From contig NC_092570.1 in the NCBI RefSeq assembly GCF_037975245.1, positions 6,987,001 to 7,051,000 on the forward strand: 64,000 nt of DNA, written 5' to 3'. Source of the stretch: Apostichopus japonicus. Lineage: Eukaryota; Echinodermata; Holothuroidea; Aspidochirotida; Stichopodidae. Both the position numbers and the translations under genes were made by a program. A model generated the notes under the pieces. The model did no database searches. It saw only the letters and a list, made by a program, of their open reading frames with translations, and was not told where the DNA came from. Shown piece by piece: positions 27,501 to 37,055 of the stretch. Each line of letters begins with the position of its first letter. The first letter of the stretch is position 1.

Positions 27501-30500
27501 TAAATAACATTCAAAATGATAGCATACTGTTCATGTACAGTCTCAGATCTCTTTGTATCTGCCTAGCACACATGGGCTTAACAACTTTATACTGTATTGC
27601 TGATCTGACTTTCAAATATTTCTATGTGGATTACAGACTTGGTAAACAGACTTGTTAAATCAATATTTGTAGAACCACAGAGTTCTACTAGGTTTGTCAT
27701 TCAGTAAATTCTTTAGAAATGGAATGTTGTCCCAATACATTGGAGTACAAAATTTTCAGTTGACTCGTCATCAGAAGGAACGGATTTGGACATGGAACGT
27801 AACAGTTGTTGAAGTTTCGGCAGTGATGAAAGTTTGAACTCAAAATCGTTATTTTGTAACAGCCTGAAACTGATAAGAACAATTTGGGTATTATACTTTG
27901 CTACTCTAACCTGTCTCAGTCAAGGAGATACATATACAGTACACTCTGATCTACCTAGCCTACAAAACTTGGTAAAATTTAGGCCTGTTAACCCCCCCAG
28001 CCCCTCTCCCTCCCACCCCTCCCCCTTCTGAGTCTCATCCCAGTACCTCTTCCGTCTTCTAGAGCCAATCATTCTGAAGTTCTAGCATTTCTCTTCCATC
28101 TGATGTAATCTAGTCGGTTTTTGTCAGATTTTTCAAACCCAGACAGGAAAGAAATGGCAGCCACTGTACGGTGGGGGGGGGGGGTGGTGTTTGCTGAAAA
28201 CCGTTGAGTCTCCTTTTGCATGAATTATGCAGGATTCATGTAAATGACTTCTTTTATGGTTGTCACTCCTCAAACTAATATGAAACTTGAATAGGGTCTT
28301 AACTATGGTATAAATACATAAAAGTACATCTATATGCATTTGTTGTACGATGTAACGGTGCTTCTTTTTTTTTCCGCTCCGAGAACTACAGGTAAAAAAA
28401 TATCTGAGGTCTGGCATCAAATACAGAAATGTACTTAATACAGAGACATTAGAACTTTTGAATGCCCCATATATGCAAGATAAATGCACAGTCGTCTACT
28501 GCATCGGAAATCTTTAATTTTCCATCGTTCTTAATTACCCCGCGTAATCGAATGAGCATGATGAATATAGCGATAACATTTCACCAGCGGCTCGGAGATT
28601 TCAGCGGAGATTCCAGACAGGTAGAAAGATTTGCTGTCGGCTACAGTTTCGATTCAGCTCTGTAAATCCACCTGCTCTCGCATTGATCATGGGAGGAGAA
28701 ACCGAAATGGGTTAAGTGGAAGCTTCCGTTTGTTGGAGCTCTCCGAACATATTTAGCTGCAAACGATTATGTAAGTGTCTTGCAACAGGTAATGATAAAA
28801 AATGAAAAGAATAGGGGAGGGGGGGGGGGGGAAGGAGGCAAACATTACTGTTCAGAATTTGACTTAAAGGGGAGGTTACATTTTGGCGTCATGTAGGCAT
28901 AAACACACTAATCAGATCCATCTAAGGATCGCAGACTTAATAATGTGTTACACAGTAAACATGACTTTATGCTGAACGGTACTATATGTACTACAATAAT
29001 TGAATTAATGATTTAAATATAGTCTACAGTTGTAAAGTTCTTTTTTATGAATCTCTTTGGCCTTTTGCTGAAATTTGAATGGTCGGCCAGGATTGGGAGG
29101 GGGGAGGGGTGGGAGGAGGGTGATGGTGGTGTGTGGTTGGATAGTGGGATAGGAGAAGTGACCGACTTAGTTGGGTCAGGGTCATAGTCTTACTGTACCT
29201 TCCGGGGAACAACGATGAAACCTAGACTGTCATTATTAACTTCCATTCCTCCCTTCCTTGTGTTTCTACTTTTGAGAATCCTCTTTCCAGTTGCTCAAAA
29301 TGGTTCCAGACCTACAAACGGTTTGTTGCGATCTGAAAAATTCTCAACAAAGAAAACCAATGTTGTCAACCAGCAATTAGCAATACATCATGAATGTGAT
29401 TTTAGTAGTAATGCATTAAACAATATGGGATAAAGTACAGTTTGAAAGTTATTCTTGCAAGACATCCCTTGCCTCACAGGCAGCCGATATTAATTTACTA
29501 TGAAGCCACAGCACTCTCGAGGGAACTTTGCTCACTCTTCAACAACACCATAGAACCACATATATATCTTACCTGACGGCTCTGAATATGCACAGAACAA
29601 CGTTGTGATTTTGTTTAACTCTCGATGATCACTCCTTTTATACAGTAGGATAATGTAGCCTTTGTTGAATGGTTTTCCCATACATTTGAACTTGTGACAT
29701 TCAAGAACAGTGTTTATCAGTTGACAATACATTTGGCTGCTGTGTGCCATCTTGTACAATAATTCTAAGTCTCAAATATAATGTCAATGTTTGATTCCAC
29801 ATGGGTGCTACATAGTGAGCAGCATTGCAGAGCTGGAGTCGTTTTTGTGGAGCCTCACCATTACACATTTACAGATGTTTCAAACTAGTGTACATGGCCA
29901 GACAGACTGAACCGAGAACTGGAACGACAGCTTGGCAAAGAGATGATGTTTCCTGTACCACTGCTTTGAATTTGGTTCCCATGTAGGAAAGTGTCTTGTT
30001 GGACCCTTATTTATGAGGAAAATATTCCAGCATGGACAAAAATGTCCCTCATGGTTCTTCTTACCATGTCACATCCATTAAACCTGCAGGAGCCGTGCCT
30101 TGCACGGTTCGAACAGGTCTTTCACTCTGACCATGCAGGAATGATGTGAGGTGTGGTTGAAGAGGGAGGTCAGGAACATTGTTATTGTCTAGAATTGGAA
30201 AGGCTGTTATAAATACCAACAAATTATACCTTTCTGGGGGCAAGAACAATAAAAACTTATTGATTCATTATTTTCATGCAAACCACTAGTATTTTAACAG
30301 ACCTGTTGTCTAGGAATGGAACATAGCAATATCTGATGGGAAGTAAGGGCATGTTTCATACTGAGACCATTTGTCAATGCTCAGACTTGTAGATTTTGGA
30401 CGGCTTAATACAGTTTAGCTCCCTCTCCAAACTGTACCAGTCTCCAATCACCATACCAGGAATTAATTTAAATCCAGTATCTCCTCGCAACATGCTATGC

Positions 30501-33500
30501 CAGTGTAAAGAGGTATAGCAATTTTCTATACAGGAACTATTTATTCAATGAGAGAGAAAAGTCATTAGCCTTTGAAAAATGCTACACAAATTTTAACACT
30601 TTATTTTTCCCTGACATATGCACTTTTGTTTCCGCATTAGGTGCAACAGCCTGCTATTTTATTATTTATTATTTTTACCAAATTTATATAGCGCTCTTTT
30701 CATGCTTAAGCATGTTCAAGAGCGCTTTACAATGACAAAACAATGACAAAACCCTAAAAATATAAATATGAAGAATAAAATTGACACAACTTAAAATATT
30801 AATATAAAAAAATATATATGTATAAACGAAGGAAAAAATTTAAAAATAATATAGATTTACAGTGAAATTCATAAAAAGAAAAAAGTGAGTTTTAAGTAAA
30901 TTTAAGTAACAAAATGACAAAACCCCTTAAAATATGAATACGAAATATAAAATGGATGCAGCTTGAAAATTTATATACAAATATATATGTATCCATACAT
31001 GTATATATGTATCTATTTACAAACAGTGTAATGGGTGGACGGCAAAGGACAAAATTTAAGACTAGACAGACCTTACTAATTAATGATTGTGGAAATATCC
31101 TGTCTAAATTTGATCATTTTTGATCATTCCTATCTTTAGCATTGCAAAGATAAATATTTATAGAAAAGAAAAATTCAACCAATTGTAAAAGAAAAAAAGC
31201 TTTTTTTTTAAATCACAAATGTGAAATGCATGGATGCATAACAAAAGTTGTGATGGGAGTATATTGTCAATACGATTCTGTTTAATTGCTCCAAATCTGA
31301 AAAATTTGTTGCAAATAAAAATTGGTTCCTTCTGTTTGATTTGTTTCATTTTGCAACAGAACAGACAAAGCTACTGCTCAGTGTTTCATATAATAGGCTA
31401 TGTAGGCCTTGACAGATTCTCACCAAGGCTGTGGCACATTGTTGTATTGCTTTATAATTTAAATGCCAAAGGTCTGAAACATTTATCAACGATTGAGAGA
31501 TGTGCATTTTTTAAGCCTGTTTTGCCGAAAACAAAAGTTAAAAGTAAGGTATATGTAATGTATGCAGAAATCAGAGAAGGAGTGAGAATCAACACGTATG
31601 TTTTGATGTGGTAAAATCAACGAACTGAAGCATGAGGGTAATTTATTCGTATCTAGAATAAACGGCAATATGATACAGAAGCTATTTACATATCAGAGAC
31701 GTGTGACCAGAAATGCATAGAAATATTATTCATTGAGACTACTGATCTTGATTTAGATTCTTTGCCCAAGACAACAAGAATCTATGCGATGGTTGAGTAC
31801 AAGAACACTATTGTTTTTGGTGGAGGTCAAAGGTCTGAAATGGGGTCACCAGATGTCAAACTGTGAGAACCTCGTGAAAATGATATCTCAAGAAGGGAAA
31901 CAGTAATGAACAGATACTGTAGGTGGCGTGTTGCTATCCCATATTGAGTACAAGGTCCCTACTGTTGTTGGTAGATGTCAAAGGTCATTGTGGGTAACCA
32001 GAGGTCTACTGAAAACCTTGTAAATACAATAAATCAAGAAGGAAACTGATGAATCTCATACTTGATCAGTGGGTGTCCCATATTGAGTAGAAGAATCGTT
32101 TTTGGTGCAGGTCGCTAAATGATAGAAACCTGGTAAGCAGATACAGTATATCAAGCAGGAAAACTTGTCTGGGTCTTATAATTGGCTTGTAATGATTTAA
32201 ATTGAATGCAAGAAGCTGATTAGTGACCATGTTAACATGATCTCAATTCGTTTGATCCACTAAATTATTCAATTATTATTATATAAATGATTAAATAAAG
32301 ACCATTTGGTGAGTACGAAAACCTTACTAAAAATGGTGGAGGTCAGAGGTCAAATTGTGAAAGCCTTGTAAACCTGATATCTCAGAGGTAAAACTTTCAT
32401 GAATCACTCATACTGTGATTCATTGGTTCACAAACCTGTCAGTCAATGCCCATGGATCTTAAACATTCTTTACCTCAGGTTAAACACAGTAACTTCACAA
32501 TCATTTGACCAAGCATCGTGTGTTCCATTTATTAGTGCTTGCAAATCATGAAAAGGCTCAAAGTTTTGTACGATCTTTTTAGTCTTTACTGCAGATTTGG
32601 GAGCTTCATGCCCCACCCCCACCTCTCAGGCTGTATATAATAATAATATGTATGATGATTTATATTGATTGAAAAAGTGAGTGTGTGAACCCAGAGAGGG
32701 GCACCAACAGGGGCAGCAGGGATTTCAGGAGCGACACAGTATGTCCTGCCACTACTGAACTATTTTTACATATGATGGTGGGCTCATTAGTCTGCACAGG
32801 AGGGAAGGGAGGGGGTTTGGGCACAGCCCCCAGTGACTAAATATGACATTGGTATTAATGAGCAAATACTAAAGAAAATCATGTTATAAATGTTAAATTT
32901 ACATGCGTGATAAACACATTTCATTTGATTGGGATCAGAATGGATCTTTTGTTAAAACCTGTAGCATTTAATGATCATCGCTATTATTACTGGTATTTAA
33001 TCACATCCGTCAGATGTGGAGGGGGGGTGGCAAAATTTGTCACCGTCAGTTTTTCTTTACAAGGTGAGAATGTTTCAGTCTCAAGCTGTAGACAACTATT
33101 GGGAACTGTTCAAAGTCTGCACACCAATGATCTGTTTTATGAGGGCGCTGTTTAAAATTGAAAGGGCCATGTAAACAGTTCCTGATTGCATTGAGTAAAA
33201 TCTTTCAAATTACCGCCATTCATATGTACCTACCACCCAATTATTAACTCCATTCCTCTCAACCTGTCTCCCAAACATAAATATGCACTCCGATCTACCA
33301 AGTCTGTACACGGGTAACTTCGTGTACTGCGCCCTCAATTACCCATAAGTGTTCCACCGACACCGTTCTTTCGTCTTATATGTGAATGCACGAGATAACA
33401 TTTACTTTACTGTAGAAAAACACTCCCCAACATCAGTCTGCATGTAAACTGCAATTTTAGGTATAACTTGCAAGAATACGTACCTCGCCCACTATGTGTT

Positions 33501-36500
33501 TGGATACAAGTTCCGCGCATACAGTTTCAAAGTAATAAAGTAATTTTCCACCCTTCTGTCCCTCAATTCTGTGACGCAGTTTTGCGACTAACGTTGTTTT
33601 CATTTATGAAATTTTGAATACACTTATTTTAATTTATTATGTTAAATCAGGAAGGCCTCTCCCAAGTTTCACATATATATACATTATTATGACCTACGTG
33701 CAATCTGCTTCGGCACGCACGTGAAACTTCAGTGACCTTTATGCTTATTCTTTCCGCGAAAGCAAATATGGAAGATACCACTTGTGTAGCGGGGAATAGA
33801 AACAAAGGTTGACGCTTATGTTTGTGCATGAACTTCGTCTTTGTTATCGCATATCCTGAGATCCCATTATTCAATAGATTAATATATTTGCATTTGTCTT
33901 AAAATTATCTGTAGGTTGAAATAATTTATTTTGATTGAAAGTAAAAAGTTTTTATTAAACGGATTTATCTTCAGTTTACCCTTTAGACCATAATACAGAG
34001 TCTCAGAAAGCTCTGGAAATTCCCCATACAAATGTATATTCCCCCTCATATGCACAGTGTGTGTGTTTTTAAGTGGAACAAGGCTTGCCGTGTAACGTTG
34101 GTAGACGAAGTTTCGAAGCAACAATCTGGCGCGAGTCTCAAACTAAAAGGAATTAATACAATTACGTTAATAATAACTCAGTTTTAAAATACAATCGAGT
34201 TTACTTATTTACCTGGGAAGAAGACTTCAGAGTGATATTGGATCGTTTTTATATGTATTTATTTGCAACGAGTAACAGGAAGTTTAACGTTCCAGCTAGC
34301 AATAGCCTAGTGCATGAGTTGCCCCATTGGAGCCCCTTTCCGCGAAAGTCGTTAACATAAACATATCCAGACTTGACTCGAGACGGTTATTAACATGTCT
34401 TGGATTATATTCAGAAATGTAACGAAGTAAACGTGATTGAGAATATCACCTCATACGGCACACGTATTGTGGCGCATTAAACTGAAAGGAACTTCTAAAG
34501 CTTGGTAGCTAAACAATTCCTAACGCTTGGTCTACCTGAAGGTCTTATTCCATCTTTTTGAGAAATAAAGAAAAGAGGTCAGGCCTAGTCCTGCTGAAGA
34601 TTTGTCATGAAACTGACCGTAAAGAGTTCTGAAAAAAGTGCTTGTCCAGACAGATTGGCACAAGGAATCTGTAAAATGTGCAAAGAAGATGTGAAAATGC
34701 CTTGCCAATGTCAAGATGCTTGCAAGCCAAAGGCTGCAAAACTTTGGTGTAGTCGTTTGGAGAATTCTAAGTTGAGGGATGACATTCTCACTGATAAACA
34801 ATTATTTGCTTCTATTATTCATTTTATTTGCAGTGCTCCAACAGCAGGGGCTATTGACAACAAGATTGAGCAAGCTATGGTAAGTAGAATGTTTCTAACG
34901 TTTGCTGCATGGGCTATATCATCTTTTGCATTCTCCCTCTTACACTGATCAACAAGATGAAACCTTGTAGTGAAAGAATTATTATCACTGAAGCAGTTGA
35001 GAGTAGGCTAGGCACTGTTTATGTACTTGTGGTAGGAAACATGACAAAGCAATTTTATGACTAGTATTAAGCCTGCTAAATAGCTAACGAGGAAAGAACT
35101 TTTCCTCACTCACAAAGCAAGATTCTCAAATAGCTGTTTGACATTTTTAGGGTTGTAACTAACATTTAAGCTAAAGATGGTGAGTTGGATTGCTTCTCCT
35201 TTAAAATTTGCTTTTAAAGAACTTTTTATCTTGACATTAATCAAGTTTTCTTATCATTCGTGTATTATAATTCACCAAGATCCATAATACAGTATGACCT
35301 GTTCTCGCTGAAATTTTATTGTAACATCTTTTGGCTTTTTGTCGTGTGAACTTCACAAAACGATCATTTTTTAGCTGTGGTGCAAACTTTTTTTTCCTCT
35401 TCATTCCCTCACAGGATATTGTCAAAGGGCATTTATTGATGGCTGTGAGAGAAGAAGTTGAGGAACTCAAGACACAAATCAGCGAACTGTTGCAAGATAA
35501 CGAGCAACTTCGAAAAGAAAATGCTCTACTAAAAGAGGGAACCTCTGGAAGTAGTCAGTTGCTCCAGCATAGACCTTCAACACAGGTGATTCTTGAATTT
35601 CCATCATTAGTATGTCTCCATGCGGATTTAAATTCATTATACTTTGGTAGTGAGGAGCAATAGATTGCAAGGATTGACAAATACATTTGGAACTTGCCTT
35701 CCAAACATGTTACTCCTCACCAATTCCATCCCCCCATCCCCCTTGTCATACCCTGCCACGCTCAAGAAACATACGGTACCCCCTCCTTCCCCCTTGCAAC
35801 CCCCTTCTGCTCTCTGTGGCAGTAAACTGAATAAGAGAGGATTTGAAGTAGAAAACAATAACAATTTTGTATGGCATGTGTAAAAGCTCAAAATTGCCTG
35901 GACATTTCTGCCTTCTGTGTTAACCATAACTTATCAGATACATAACAGTAATAAGTACAAACTGAGACTTTGTCTAAGTTACTAATATTGTCTTCTTAGT
36001 TGAATTATTCAGTTGTATGAGAATTTTACAAAATAATGAGGAAACCTATGAAATTTAGTTATTTTTAGTTAAATAATGTATCTAACAAGAATGAATTTGT
36101 TGGCCTAAGGTAGTAAATATTGACTAGTACAGTATGTAAATTGTGTATTCTAGTACTGGAAAACTCCGGAATATATTTTAGAAACACCTATGCACAAAAA
36201 CTTGAGCCCTTTGTCCATTTGCTGTCAATCTTTTCACAGGTCAGTCCCTGGGCTACAATAGATACAGACCTTTGCTACTGTCCCTCTGCTCAAACAGTGC
36301 TTTCTTTTCAAATGGTTTAACTTTTTCATCATTTTCCACAGTACTCATAGTATCAGAGTCTCCCACCCAATGCTCAAACAGTTCTTTCATTTTCACCAGT
36401 TTACTTTTTCATCATTTTTCCACAGGACTCACAGTATCAGAGCCTCCCACCCAATCCAGCAACTCAGATGCACACATCCTCCTCGTACCACCAGCACCCC

Positions 36501-37055
36501 CTCCCTGGACAACAACAGCTGCCATCTTCCACCTCTACTGGTGCTCCGACAGAACACTATCAACAACCGCCAGCCCACCACCATCATCCTCAGAGTGTGG
36601 AGTCGGGAGGAGCACAGCCCTACCCGCATATACCAGAAGCCCAGGTTGTAGACCAGACAACATACCAACATGCTATTCCATCCCAACCTAGTACTGTAAC
36701 GACAAATGCTGAGCAATATCACCCGTCTGCCCAAGGGCAACAACACCAAGAAGGCCAGTATACGCTGACGCAGCAGGGCTCCCAGCAAGGTCTCCCACCG
36801 CAAGGAGCCACCCCAGCATCATCACTAAAGACGCCCATGTCCAGTTCCCATCCATCGCAATATCAGCACCCGGCAACCTTGGGCATGCCACACACTAGCT
36901 CTGAGCAGGGGCAGTACCAGACCGTACCCCAACACCACCAACTAGGTGCCTCCCAAGAGCATAGCCAGGCAGTGCCTCCCGCCGGTGCCATCACCCGACC
37001 CCAACAGGGGTCCCAGCCCAGGATACCACACAGTCAAGGTGACAGACATTTGTGA
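3594..37055 (+). CDS. TSC22D: TSC22 domain family protein, long isoform (spliced, 4 coding exons)
   Basis: Coding exons are 3594-4381, 34834-34879, 35415-35585 and 36426-37055. Junction phases agree (phase 2, then 0, then 0) and give 544 aa. Residues 48-65 ([18 protein letters not shown]) and 150-172 (RFRVV...RGRWTCKDF) are the two conserved motifs of long TSC22/Bunched isoforms. Residues 269-300 are the TSC box ([10 protein letters not shown], then [19 protein letters not shown]). A leucine zipper follows with heptad leucines at 296, 303, 310 and 317. Residues 336-544 form a Gln/Pro/Ser/His-rich, low-complexity tail much longer than the tail of typical family members. Family members dimerise through the TSC box and zipper and act in growth and transcription control; long forms bind NRBP1/Madm. 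The start at 3594 has a good context (cgcaATGG), with an in-frame stop at 3528-3530. The first intron is 30.5 kb, which fits the family pattern of a long-isoform first exon far upstream of the shared zipper exons. Which vertebrate paralog is closest cannot be judged by eye. Confidence 0.93.
7236..7800. repeat. Low-complexity tract rich in TACTGTA/TACAGTA and (TATG)n words
   Basis: The tract is a degenerate mixture of GTACTGTAC, TACAGTA, CTACAGTATATG and TATGTATG words with few interruptions. It gives spurious open frames on both strands whose translations are almost all Tyr, Ser, Val, Thr and Cys. It is not coding. Confidence 0.85.
9440..9631. repeat. Interspersed repeat ending in a 47-bp inverted repeat
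   Basis: The left part (about 9440-9574) is also found at 46259-46393, so this is an interspersed family. Here it ends in an inverted repeat, arms 9528-9574 and 9584-9631, separated by the 9-nt spacer TAACTGTTT. The arms differ at only a few positions. The right arm carries a hammerhead-like core (see findings). Confidence 0.8.
9698..10035. repeat. Foldback (MITE-like) element candidate
   Basis: A 27-bp inverted repeat with one mismatch bounds about 284 bp of AT-rich sequence. The left arm (9698-9724) begins ATGGTTTGTCACTTCATAGG; the right arm (10009-10035) is its reverse complement apart from one T/G difference. No transposase is encoded. No target-site duplication could be fixed by eye. 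Confidence 0.5.
14120..14260. repeat. Dispersed pyrimidine-rich repeat, best copy
   Basis: This copy follows the pattern TTTACTTYGCTYCTCTGC, then a CCTGTCTYCC block, then a GATCTACC/CTACAG-type block, then RTAACATTTARCACTGCGCC and a C-rich run. Related copies, partial or whole, are seen at about 14735-14800, 16960-17090, 17965-18110, 20375-20460, 23600-23680, 27885-28050 and 33210-33350. It looks like a short non-autonomous element. No coding capacity is seen. Confidence 0.6.
15704..15723 (-). repeat. Possible terminal end of the decayed hAT element
   Basis: The segment begins CAGGGTTGTAAATAAGG. It lies downstream (on -) of the transposase remnant and has the CAGGG start common at hAT ends. 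The partner end and an 8-bp target duplication were not found. Confidence 0.25.
15986..16752 (-). pseudogene. Decayed hAT-family transposase (C-terminal part)
   Basis: On the - strand, 16320-16084 encodes the hAT C-terminal dimerisation region: [20 protein letters not shown], then [19 protein letters not shown], then [20 protein letters not shown]. This resembles the transposase tail also seen in ZNF862/ZMYM-like proteins. The frame is broken several times. After FNPRK the protein-like reading continues one frame over ([19 protein letters not shown]) to a TGA at 15988-15986. Upstream, [20 protein letters not shown] and [18 protein letters not shown] lie in a different frame with an internal stop between them. 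A consensus 3' splice site (TTTCTTGCAG) on - abuts 16752, so the original gene probably had introns. It is a dead copy inside the TSC22D intron. Confidence 0.8.
16960..17090. repeat. Dispersed pyrimidine-rich repeat, copy
   Basis: Recognised by TTTACTTTGCTTCCTGCTTA, ACCTATCTCCTCAC, and then GTGAACTTGTAACC...TTTAACACTGTGCCCCC in the same order as the 14.1-kb copy. Confidence 0.55.
18359..18376. repeat. Poly(C) run
   Basis: A run of 18 consecutive C within a C-rich stretch. Its length is likely to vary and may be affected by sequencing error. Confidence 0.9.
20545..20900. repeat. Tandem array with AGGTCA direct repeats, period 129 bp
   Basis: The array starts with an imperfect hairpin (20545-20573, AGATTCC...GGAATCT). 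Paired AGGTCA hexamers follow at 20624, 20753 and 20882, which is exactly 129 bp apart. The first two are AGGTCA-ACAG-AGGTCA; the third is GGGTCA-A-AGGTCA. The same family recurs at 31755-32420. Confidence 0.7.
22018..22165. repeat. Hairpin-bearing short interspersed element, copy 1
   Basis: The segment shares the order TTATATAGCGCT, a near-palindromic CATGCATAAGCATG core, GTTCAAGAG, GTGCTTTACAATGACA and then an A-rich tail with ACAAAACCC with the copy at 30657. The hairpin occupies 22043-22079. No coding capacity is seen. Confidence 0.75.
22230..22620. repeat. Minisatellite, about 150-155 bp unit, roughly 2.5 copies
   Basis: ACACTATGACATCA-type starts recur at 22237, 22392 and 22542. Each is followed by CATTGGACAGAATATC, CATGACACCAAATATGCTAG and, in the first two units, AAGGAGCTTTGGTTCAT. 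The third unit is truncated. Confidence 0.9.
23098..23146. repeat. (CA)n(TA)n compound microsatellite
   Basis: CACACACA runs directly into two alternating TA tracts separated by CAAACA. Confidence 0.95.
27885..28050. repeat. Dispersed pyrimidine-rich repeat, copy
   Basis: Contains ATACTTTGCTACTCTAACCT, GTCTCAGTC, CTCTGATCTACCTAGCCTAC and a C-rich tail (CCCCCCCAGCCCCTCTCCC). Confidence 0.55.
28480..28790. promoter_or_regulatory. Candidate intronic cis-regulatory block
   Basis: A roughly 300-bp stretch of balanced base composition sits between repeat-rich, AT-rich flanks. It has more CpG than its surroundings and several homeobox-like TAAT and GATA-type words, such as CTTAATTACC and GCGATAA. 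There is no coding signal. Calling it regulatory is an inference from composition only. Confidence 0.2.
30657..30960. repeat. Hairpin-bearing short interspersed element, copy 2
   Basis: This is the clearer copy of the 22.0-kb element. Its core (30690-30726) is AGCGCTCTT, TT, CATGCTTAAGCATG, TTC, AAGAGCGCT, which folds into a near-perfect hairpin. It is followed by the same CTTTACAATGACAAAACAATG and A-rich stretch. A second partial block with AACAAAATGACAAAACCC (about 30908-30960) suggests an internal duplication. Confidence 0.75.
31755..32420. repeat. Tandem array with AGGTCA direct repeats, second locus
   Basis: The array starts with the AGATTC...GAATCT hairpin (31755-31783) and then carries paired hexamers. 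AGGTCA-A-AGGTCT is at 31824, ATGTCA-A-AGGTCA at 31975, a degenerate half-site at 32109, and AGGTCA-G-AGGTCA at 32340. Units are less regular than at 20.5 kb (about 130-230 bp) but share phrases such as CATATTGAGTA and CCAGATGTCAAA. Confidence 0.65.
33210..33350. repeat. Dispersed pyrimidine-rich repeat, copy
   Basis: Contains CAACCTGTCTCCCAAACATA, CTCCGATCTACCAAGTCTGT, then GTAACTTCGTGTACTGCGCC in the family order. Confidence 0.5.
33700..34606 (+). promoter_or_regulatory. Candidate internal promoter for a short TSC22D isoform
   Basis: This high-complexity stretch lies just upstream of the TSC-box exon. It contains the 13-mer CTTTCCGCGAAAG twice (33750-33762 and 34336-34348); each copy is a 5-bp inverted repeat around CGC. 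TSC22 genes elsewhere use internal promoters close to the shared exons to make short isoforms. The call is inference; no TATA box or initiator could be assigned. Confidence 0.2.
34607..34879 (+). CDS. TSC22D: Possible alternative first coding exon of TSC22D (short isoform)
   Basis: An ATG at 34607, with a G at -3 and an in-frame TGA just upstream at 34595-34597, opens a frame of 91 codons. This frame runs through the 3' splice site into the TSC-box exon in the correct frame, ending [10 protein letters not shown] before the donor at 34880. The extra N-terminus is cysteine-rich, with a Cys spacing of C-X8-C-X2-C-X7-C-X-C-X3-C-X8-C. With the zipper exon and tail it would make a protein of about 357 aa. 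It lacks the FSISFLSSLL-type start of vertebrate short isoforms. It may be only a chance open frame in intron sequence, so transcript evidence decides. Confidence 0.35.
36284..36453 (+). repeat. Tandem duplication (about 83 bp) of a 3' splice site
   Basis: The polypyrimidine tract, AG and first 30 or so bases of the last TSC22D exon occur twice. TGCTCAAACAG starts at 36288 and 36371; CTTTTTCATCATTTTCCACAG is in the first copy and a one-T-longer form in the second. Acceptor AGs are at 36340-36341 and 36424-36425. Only the downstream copy opens into the long C-terminal frame. Confidence 0.9.

Larger units (their letters stand above)
4382..34833 (+). other. Intron 1 of the TSC22-domain gene (30.5 kb)
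   Basis: The donor is GTGGGT at 4382 after GATGAGAG; the acceptor is TTTATTTGCAG ending at 34833. Joining the flanks rebuilds an AGT serine codon in front of the TSC box. No complete gene was recognised inside on either strand. The intron holds several repeat families, listed separately, and stretches of higher-complexity sequence (about 25.5-26.6, 28.5-28.8 and 33.7-34.6 kb) that could be regulatory. Sequence between the listed repeats is mostly AT-rich with homopolymer runs of G or C. Confidence 0.85.

Noticed and set aside
29215-29433. 72-codon frame with a signal-peptide-like start
   Set aside because: The hydrophobic start is the only feature; no homolog or splice support is seen, and the region is intronic.
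36429-36803. 124-codon frame on - opposite the TSC22D tail
   Set aside because: It is the shadow of the Gln/Pro-rich coding exon; its Trp/Gly/Leu-rich translation reflects the complement of CAG/CCA codons.
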